Below are positions 1-5,323 of a stretch of DNA of 5,323 nucleotides, piece after piece. Each line of letters opens with the position of its first letter. Position 1 is the stretch's first letter. The notes below the pieces were generated by a model. That model was not told where the DNA came from. It saw only the letters and a program-made list of their open reading frames with translations, and searched no databases. The DNA is from an uncultured Prevotellaceae bacterium (GTDB lineage Bacteria > Bacteroidota > Bacteroidia > Bacteroidales > Bacteroidaceae). Both the position numbers and the translations under genes were made by a program. The DNA lies in NCBI GenBank assembly GCA_947176655.1, contig CAMWRK010000160.1, positions 1 to 5,323 on the forward strand, read 5' to 3'.

Positions 1-1
1 G

Positions 2-2167
2 TCCATGGGGGTCTTCACTTTCATTGCCGTAGCAGCGACAATAGACAAGACTCTGGACAAATACGGAAAAATAAAGGATGAGGCAAGTCCGGAACTTGCT
101 CGTATCAGGCACGAACTGAGAGCCTCTGAGGGCAGCGTCAACCGCACACTGCACGGCATTCTCAGGACTGTGAAGGATGAGGGACTTGTGGCGCAGGATG
201 TCACACCGACTTTCCGCCAGGGACGTCTGGTGATTCCCGTCAGTCCGACACTGAAACGACGGTTGCGCGGAATTGTCCATGACGAGAGTGCCACGGGCAA
301 GACCGTATTCATAGAGCCGCAGGAGGTGGTTGAGGCAAACAACCGCATACGCGAACTGGAGGGCGAGGAACAGCGTGAGATCATACAGATACTCAAGCAT
401 ATCACCATGCTTATCAGGCCCAACACCAAGGAACTGCTGAAAGCATTTGCTTTCCTTGCCGACCTTGAATTCGTAAAAGCCCGTGTCAGCTTCGGCAGAC
501 ACATAGGCGGCATTTACCCGAATGTATTGCCTTATCCTGTTATAGACTGGACATTGGCGCAACACCCGTTGCTGAAACTGTCATTGGAGAAGCAGGGCAA
601 GCAGATTGTCCCTTTAGAGATAAGACTTGACCGGAAGCAGCACATACTCATAATTTCCGGTCCCAATGCCGGTGGCAAAAGCGTGTGCCTCAAGACTGTC
701 GGCCTTATCCAGTATATGTTCCAATGCGGTCTGCCTGTACCTGTGGGAGAATGCAGCAAGATGGGTGTATTCAACAAACTGGCCATAGACATAGGTGACG
801 AGCAGAGCATCGAGGATGACCTGTCCACATATTCCAGCCATCTGCTCAACATGAAAAACATGATGAAGATGGCCGACTCCTCCACCCTATTGCTCATAGA
901 CGAGTTCGGAGGCGGCACAGAACCGACGATAGGCGGAGCAATGGCAGAGGCCATACTGATGCGGTTTACAGGAAACGGTGCTTTTGCCGTTATTACGACA
1001 CACTACCAGAACCTGAAACATTTTGCTGATGCCCACGAAGGCGTTGTCAACGGAGCAATGCTGTATGACCGCCACCGCATGCAGGCACTTTTCCAGTTGC
1101 AGACTGGCAACCCTGGCAGTTCCTTTGCCATAGAAATAGCGCGCAAGATAGGTATTCCGGAGGACGTGATAGCCGATGCCACGAATATCGTCGGCAAAGA
1201 CTATGTAAATGCTGACAAATATCTGCTGGACATAGTGCGTGACAAGCGTTACTGGGAAGGCAAGCGCCAGACCATACACAGCCAGGAAAAACAGATGGAG
1301 CAGACCATACAGCGATATGAGCAGGAGATAGAGGAACTGAAGCGCAAACGTAAGGAGATTATACAAGGAGCACGGCAACAAGCTGAGGAAATCATACAGA
1401 ACTCCAACGCCGTGGTCGAGAATACCATCCGTGAGATACGCGAAGCACAGGCCGACAAAGAACGTACGAGAGAGATACGTAGCGAGCTTAACGAGTTCCG
1501 GGAACAATTGGATCAGGCCACACGTAGCGAGCATGACGAGATGATAGAGCGCAAAATGAGGCAGATACAAGAACGCAAGAAGCGACAGCAGGACAGGCGC
1601 AAGGAGAAAGCGGAACAGGCCGTCCAGGAGGCACAACGCCCGGCATTGGGAACACTGCTGAACGCACTTGGAGCCAGACCTCAGAACCAAGGCTCTCTGA
1701 CCGTAGGAATGCCGGTAAAGATAATAGGCACCACGGCCATAGGTACTGTGGAGAAAGTAGACGGCAAACGTATTACCGTACAATTCGGAATGGTACGCAG
1801 CGTCATGGATATCAAGAAACTCACTCCTGCCAAGCCGGAGAAAAACGAAACCGCGCGTACTGTCCAGGTATCGTCATTCATAAGTCGTGACACTCAGGAC
1901 AAGATACGGGAGACACACCTCAACTTCCATCCGGAAATAGATATACGCGGCATGCGTGGCGAAGAAGCTCTGGATACGATAACGCGCTACATGGACGATG
2001 CAATCCTAGTGGGAGCTTCCCGCATACGCATACTGCACGGTACTGGAAACGGCATACTGCGACAACTCATACGCCAGTACATGAACACTGTGCCACAGGT
2101 CAAATCGGCACGCGACGAGGATGTGCGCTTCGGCGGAGCAGGAATAACGGTAGTAGAGATAAAGTAA
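2..2167 (+). CDS. mutS2: Endonuclease MutS2 (MutS2-Smr family ATPase), 5'-truncated by window edge
   Basis: The reading frame is open to the left edge, so the ATG at position 5 is an internal Met and not the start. Walker A lies about 110 residues nearer the N-terminus here than in full-length MutS2, so roughly that much is missing. Counting from that Met: clamp/lever helices about 20-150; Walker A GPNAGGKS at 219-226; the MutS2-type GDEQSIE segment at 264-270 followed by LSTYSSHL; Walker B LLLIDEFGGGTEP with D299/E300; H-loop TTH at 331-333; a long charged coiled coil at about 405-545; a small KOW-like beta segment at about 564-608; and a C-terminal Smr domain with IDIRG (D646, R648) and HGTGNG (from H678), ending GGAGITVVEIK. 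Family knowledge: MutS2 is an ABC-type ATPase that lacks the mismatch-recognition domain of MutS1. It binds branched DNA, and in Bacillus it also acts on collided ribosomes; the Smr domain gives nuclease or ribosome-related activity. All ATPase motifs look intact, and the gene ends with TAA just before a terminator. Identity is very secure; which cellular role dominates in this organism is not known from sequence. Confidence 0.97.
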   Translation, partial: SMGVFTFIAVAATIDKTLDKYGKIKDEASPELARIRHELRASEGSVNRTLHGILRTVKDEGLVAQDVTPTFRQGRLVIPVSPTLKRRLRGIVHDESATGKTVFIEPQEVVEANNRIRELEGEEQREIIQILKHITMLIRPNTKELLKAFAFLADLEFVKARVSFGRHIGGIYPNVLPYPVIDWTLAQHPLLKLSLEKQGKQIVPLEIRLDRKQHILIISGPNAGGKSVCLKTVGLIQYMFQCGLPVPVGECSKMGVFNKLAIDIGDEQSIEDDLSTYSSHLLNMKNMMKMADSSTLLLIDEFGGGTEPTIGGAMAEAILMRFTGNGAFAVITTHYQNLKHFADAHEGVVNGAMLYDRHRMQALFQLQTGNPGSSFAIEIARKIGIPEDVIADATNIVGKDYVNADKYLLDIVRDKRYWEGKRQTIHSQEKQMEQTIQRYEQEIEELKRKRKEIIQGARQQAEEIIQNSNAVVENTIREIREAQADKERTREIRSELNEFREQLDQATRSEHDEMIERKMRQIQERKKRQQDRRKEKAEQAVQEAQRPALGTLLNALGARPQNQGSLTVGMPVKIIGTTAIGTVEKVDGKRITVQFGMVRSVMDIKKLTPAKPEKNETARTVQVSSFISRDTQDKIRETHLNFHPEIDIRGMRGEEALDTITRYMDDAILVGASRIRILHGTGNGILRQLIRQYMNTVPQVKSARDEDVRFGGAGITVVEIK

Positions 2168-2177
2168 CAGACAAATA

Positions 2178-2189
2178 CTGTATATACAG
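2178..2189. repeat. 12-bp perfect palindrome CTGTATATACAG
   Basis: A perfect inverted repeat in the convergent intergenic gap, one base from the left arm of the mutS2 terminator. It could fold only as a weak 4-bp stem with a 4-base loop. It could be a remnant of a minus-strand terminator, a protein-binding palindrome, or chance. The sequence is seen directly; no function is assigned. Confidence 0.4.
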
Positions 2190-2190
2190 G

Positions 2191-2229
2191 CATGGCTGGT
2201 CACGATGCGTGGCCGGCCATGTTGTTTTT
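2191..2229 (+). terminator. Rho-independent terminator of mutS2
   Basis: Left arm CATGGCTGGTCACG (2191-2204), loop ATG, right arm CGTGGCCGGCCATG (2208-2221), then TTGTTTTT (2222-2229). The stem is 14 continuous pairs when read as + strand RNA, including two U-G wobbles. It begins 23 bases after the mutS2 stop. In the minus-strand transcript the two wobbles become A/C mismatches, and the stem is followed by CCTGTATATA rather than a T tract. It is therefore best read as a one-way terminator for mutS2. Confidence 0.9.
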
Positions 2230-2235
2230 CCGGAG

Positions 2236-4506
2236 TCAGAATGGCAGACCTACGGCAAAATGGAATGTAAAATCGCGTCCGAAGTCCGGGTATATCAACG
2301 GATAGTGACGCTTCGTATCCTGATAGGCCGGATTTATTGCCTTCATGCCGGCATCAAATCGAAGCAGGAAGTAATTCAGGTTAAGGCGTACTCCCATTCC
2401 ATAGGCCAGGGCTATCTGTTCCCAGCACGTGTCCCATCTGAATTGTCCTCCCGGCTGATCCTTATAGTCGCGCAGCGTCCATATATTGCCGGCATCCACG
2501 AAGACGGCACCGTCAAACTTCCAAAACACGTGCATGCGCAACTCTACGCTCATGTCCAGTTTCACATCACCTGTCTGATTGATAAAGTCGATGTTTCCGT
2601 CATGACCGATAAACGCTCCGGGACCAAGGCCTCGTATACTCCAACCGCGCACACTGTTGGCACCGCCGCTGAAATATCGCTTCTCGTATGGCAGAATGTC
2701 TGCATTGCCATACGGATAGGCAAGACCGAAAGCAAAGTGCATGGCAACACTGGCACGATCCGAAAAACGTATGCTCTTGCTGACATCAAAGTCGAACTTG
2801 GCATACTGGGCATAGGCGATATTGAACAGCGTACGCTGTCCATCATCATTGCGTCCTGTATCAAAAAGACTGCACAGGCCGTGAATCAGATTGCCGGCTG
2901 TCTCGGCTCCTATACGCAGAGAATAGGCATCCTTGCCGTAAATGCCAAGCGGAGACAATGTACCGGCACTGGAATACTGATACATATAGCCCATACGGAC
3001 TATAAACAGGTTCTTGTAGTTATATGCAATGATGGCATTGCGGCTCTCCGGATTCTTGATATATGTATCATAGAATGTGTCGCTAATCCATGGCATGAAA
3101 ACATAGTTCACATCAAGCATCTCCAACCTGTGCTGTTGTCTCAGGTCGGCACTGTTCCAACGATATTTCCATGCCGAGGTAAGCACACGCCGGTGAAATT
3201 CCGGTCGGTCCTGGCTGGCATAGGTCAGAGTAAGCTCGCTACTTGCAACTGACCTGCGGCGAAAATCGCGTGAGAGAAAAGGAAATACAAAATCAGGGAA
3301 CTGCAAACCTGTCTCTATTCCGTACTCAAAATAATTCTGATCCGCATATCCGGTCAATCCCCTGATGGCTTCAAAAGCTGTGCGTAACTTCAGCGAGAAC
3401 GATTCGGAGCCATGAAAAACATTATGATTCTGATATGTGAAATTTACTGCGGCACCCAGATCGCCTGCCGTATTCGTACCGTCCAAAGCAAATTGTATAC
3501 TGTTGATACGTGCCGGCGTGACAATTATGTCTGCATCAAGTACGGAACTATCCGCCGCATTCTGAACAAGACGTACATTAGTGGCAGCAACAGCTCCAAG
3601 ACGGCTCATCCTGCGGTATGTATCCCGCACGTCGGACTCACGATACAATTGCCCTGTACGTAAGCTGCATGCGTTCTGCAAGACACCATTCCTAAGTTTC
3701 AGCGGAGACCCCGCGCTTCTGTCGTAAGAATGACGGACACTTCCTATGAGATATCTCTGGTGCGGACGCGTGGATTTATCCGTAGGCTCCATATATGACG
3801 CCACTATCATTTTCAGACGTACATGTTCGGAACAACTGAAAGTATCGGCCTCAAAACGGATAAATTCACGATTGAAAGCATAATAGCCCCTGTCAGACAG
3901 ATAGGCTGTGATGCGTGAACGCTCCTGATTAAGAACATTAGCATCGAAAGGCATCCCCTTTTTCAAAAGTGACAATGCTGCAATCTTTTCTATTTCAGAT
4001 GTCAAAGCTGAGTCCTGAACCTGCACTAATATAGAATCAATATAGTAGCGTTGCCCCGGGTGTATGTCGTAACTGACCCGTACCTTGTGTCTCACATACT
4101 TTTCCTGTACTGTCACTCCTGCGTGCAGATAACCCATGTTGAAAAGCACATCCTGTATACGCTGACGACTTCTTTCGGCCATCAACGTGTCGTATACCAC
4201 AGGAGCTTCACCCATTTTGCGTATGAACCGATGAAAGGAGCCGTTGTTCTTCTTACCAGCCATAAGGTATATCCCCAACGGAACCTTGGCAACAGATGCC
4301 CAACGTGCATTTGGCAGCTGTCTGACATAGCCAGAAAGCATGGATACATCGATACCGGATGTATCCGACGCGACATTTACCTTGTCCAGCAGATACTCAC
4401 CGTCAGCAAGATGACGCCTGCTACTGCAAGAATACAAAAGCAGCAGGAACCCCCACAAGACTCCCCACTGCCATATTGCGGAAATACACCTCCGTACAAC
4501 TATCAT
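2236..4506 (-). CDS. tamL: TamL-type BamA/TamA family outer-membrane lipoprotein
   Basis: Complete gene, 756 residues from the ATG at 4506; an in-frame GTG at 4515 would add three residues (MFG). The ATG is preferred because it directly precedes a compact lipoprotein signal: basic VVRR, a hydrophobic run at about 8-25 and lipobox LYSC with the lipidated Cys at residue 27. The mature start CSSRRHLADGEYLLDKV fits TamL proteins. POTRA-like repeats cover about 35-335, including the GEAPVVYD segment near 99-106. The Omp85 barrel (surface antigen family) runs from about 333 to the end. It carries the EKRYFSGGANSVRGW stretch, with the conserved VRG(F/Y/W) loop-6 motif at 619-622, then FVDAGNIW and a final beta-signal strand ending in Phe (FTFHFAVGLPF). 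Family knowledge: TamA-like proteins help assemble outer-membrane proteins or move lipids together with TamB. The lipidated form, TamL, is typical of Bacteroidota. No tamB lies in this window. The gene follows the acidic-tailed gene by 19 bases and is probably co-transcribed with it. A dedicated surface-antigen Omp85 paralogue of other function is the main alternative. Confidence 0.9.
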   Translation of the reverse strand: MIVVRRCISAIWQWGVLWGFLLLLYSCSSRRHLADGEYLLDKVNVASDTSGIDVSMLSGYVRQLPNARWASVAKVPLGIYLMAGKKNNGSFHRFIRKMGEAPVVYDTLMAERSRQRIQDVLFNMGYLHAGVTVQEKYVRHKVRVSYDIHPGQRYYIDSILVQVQDSALTSEIEKIAALSLLKKGMPFDANVLNQERSRITAYLSDRGYYAFNREFIRFEADTFSCSEHVRLKMIVASYMEPTDKSTRPHQRYLIGSVRHSYDRSAGSPLKLRNGVLQNACSLRTGQLYRESDVRDTYRRMSRLGAVAATNVRLVQNAADSSVLDADIIVTPARINSIQFALDGTNTAGDLGAAVNFTYQNHNVFHGSESFSLKLRTAFEAIRGLTGYADQNYFEYGIETGLQFPDFVFPFLSRDFRRRSVASSELTLTYASQDRPEFHRRVLTSAWKYRWNSADLRQQHRLEMLDVNYVFMPWISDTFYDTYIKNPESRNAIIAYNYKNLFIVRMGYMYQYSSAGTLSPLGIYGKDAYSLRIGAETAGNLIHGLCSLFDTGRNDDGQRTLFNIAYAQYAKFDFDVSKSIRFSDRASVAMHFAFGLAYPYGNADILPYEKRYFSGGANSVRGWSIRGLGPGAFIGHDGNIDFINQTGDVKLDMSVELRMHVFWKFDGAVFVDAGNIWTLRDYKDQPGGQFRWDTCWEQIALAYGMGVRLNLNYFLLRFDAGMKAINPAYQDTKRHYPLIYPDFGRDFTFHFAVGLPF

Positions 4507-4525
4507 GCCGAACACACCAAATGGA

Positions 4526-5323
4526 CTACTCTTCGCCCTCGTCTATCGACAGTCCGGAAAATTCCTCGTTCTCTTCATCGTCCGAATTCTTGACACCCTT
4601 GGAAATACAGCTGTAATACATCTCGTCCATCTGGTCGTCATCGGGATTATTGTCTGTATCCTCCTCTTCCACCTCATCTATCTCATCAGGAAGTTCCTCT
4701 TCGTCATCAACTGCAATCTTACTACCACCTTTGCGCAGATTCCCTTCCTCATCGTACTTATCCTCGTTCATACGTATCTTGGCAAGAGGCTCTCTCTTCT
4801 TGGCGAAGATAGCTTCTATCCATGTGCCCTTGGCTATCTCCAACACCTCATAACCCTGAGCCACCTTTTTCTCAAGCGTACCACCAGCCACATGCATGCG
4901 TGTTGCCGGCAAAGTCGTGGTGCTTATGTCAAAGCCGCTAAGTATAATATCCTTCATGCTCAACGATATGCTGTCCCATCCTCCACCGAAGTTGCTATTA
5001 ATGAGTTCCAGCAAAGTAGCAGCCGTTATATGCCGGACATTCTCATAACTCAAGTCGCTCAACCGTGTTATGTACTTACGTCGTATGGCCACCCATCCTT
5101 TAGCCTCGTTACAATGCTGGAAAGTGGCCCATTCTCCGTTCTCGTACTTGGCCTGCTCACGAGGATCCGCCGGATTGTAATGAACAACATCAAAATTAAG
5201 ACGGATAATATTCAACAGTTTGTCCTCGTTCGTTGCGAAGCTACCTTCGCTTTTCTCATCGTTCCAGGCTCTCTTTATATCCTGCTCGGTCAACTGCCAT
5301 ACATTGTAGGAGATCAAAACAAA
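4526..5323 (-). CDS. Hypothetical protein with highly acidic C-terminal tail, start at or beyond window edge
   Basis: I do not recognise this gene. The frame is open to the right edge. The only candidate start near the edge is a TTG at 5317 (263 residues), and the codons before it (TTT GTT) continue the frame, so the true start probably lies just outside. Counting from that TTG: an apparently globular region at about 1-195 with many aromatics (NVWQLT, GEWATFQHCN, KGWVAIRRKYI, GGGWDSISLSMKDIIL, GTWIEAIFAKK), then a low-complexity acidic tail. Residues 204-233 contain 19 Asp/Glu in 30. A short break with YYSCISKGVK follows, then a second acidic stretch at 246-263 ending GLSIDEGEE. No signal peptide, lipobox or membrane helix is visible in the part seen, so a cytoplasmic location is inferred. 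No catalytic motif was found. The stop (TAG) is 19 bases from the tamL ATG, suggesting one transcript. The ordered N-terminal region and short spacing make it a convincing real gene. The acidic tail could mimic nucleic acid or dock a basic partner, but that is speculation. Confidence 0.85.
   Translation of the reverse strand, partial: FVLISYNVWQLTEQDIKRAWNDEKSEGSFATNEDKLLNIIRLNFDVVHYNPADPREQAKYENGEWATFQHCNEAKGWVAIRRKYITRLSDLSYENVRHITAATLLELINSNFGGGWDSISLSMKDIILSGFDISTTTLPATRMHVAGGTLEKKVAQGYEVLEIAKGTWIEAIFAKKREPLAKIRMNEDKYDEEGNLRKGGSKIAVDDEEELPDEIDEVEEEDTDNNPDDDQMDEMYYSCISKGVKNSDDEENEEFSGLSIDEGEE

Noticed and set aside
5..7. ATG at position 5 as the mutS2 start
   Set aside because: The frame continues to the left edge, and Walker A would lie about 110 residues too close to the N-terminus for a full-length MutS2.
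1477..1532. 11-bp direct repeat ACGTAGCGAGC at 1477-1487 and 1522-1532
   Set aside because: The copies are 45 bases apart, in phase, and encode similar coiled-coil residues (RSE) in mutS2. This fits coding constraint and not an insertion or recombination site.
887..1783. 298-residue open frame on the minus strand
   Set aside because: It lies wholly inside mutS2, whose frame has intact motifs throughout. The translation is a Leu/Tyr/Cys-rich mirror of the mutS2 coiled-coil codons, with no domain logic or initiation context.
2209..3252. 347-residue open frame on the plus strand
   Set aside because: It is antisense to the tamL barrel and would start with a GTG inside the terminator stem. Its Ile/His/Cys-rich composition is that of a shadow frame, while the opposite strand carries clear Omp85 motifs.
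4513..4515. GTG as the tamL start
   Set aside because: It adds only three residues ahead of an ATG that directly begins a standard lipoprotein signal. Neither start has a Shine-Dalgarno-like sequence, so the ATG is preferred, though the GTG is not excluded.
4507..4525. Possible promoter between the acidic gene and tamL
   Set aside because: Only 19 bases separate the genes, and no Bacteroidota-type TTTG / TAnnTTTG pair is visible there.
4051..4593. 180-residue open frame on the plus strand
   Set aside because: It is antisense to the tamL N-terminus and the 3' end of the acidic gene, crossing the boundary between two well-supported genes. No recognisable features.

Overview
The window looks like chromosomal DNA from a member of the Bacteroidota, most likely order Bacteroidales (Bacteroides/Prevotella-like). 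Three things point there: the lipoprotein form of the TamA/Omp85 family (TamL), which is characteristic of that phylum; a MutS2 with the FGGGTEP Walker B form and a long coiled-coil insert; and no recognisable Shine-Dalgarno sequence before the one internal gene start. The genus cannot be fixed from sequence reading alone. No mobile element, CRISPR array, rRNA or tRNA is visible, and this looks like an ordinary core-genome region.

Layout: three protein genes fill almost the whole window. Positions 2-2167 (+) are the C-terminal six-sevenths or so of mutS2, whose start lies to the left of the window. A short convergent intergenic gap (2168-2235) holds a strong intrinsic terminator hairpin (2191-2229) oriented for mutS2. 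Positions 2236-4506 (-) encode a complete TamL-type outer-membrane lipoprotein with POTRA domains and an Omp85 beta-barrel. Positions 4526-5323 (-) encode an unrecognised, probably cytoplasmic protein with a very acidic C-terminal tail; its start is at or beyond the right edge. Its stop codon is only 19 bases from the tamL start, so the two minus-strand genes are probably co-transcribed, with the promoter outside the window.

Function: MutS2-Smr proteins are DNA-binding/ribosome-associated ATPases linked to suppression of recombination and to rescue of collided ribosomes. TamL acts in outer-membrane biogenesis. There is no evident functional link between the two convergent units. The most open question is the acidic-tailed protein and whether its position directly ahead of tamL is conserved. 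I see no convincing new multi-gene system here.
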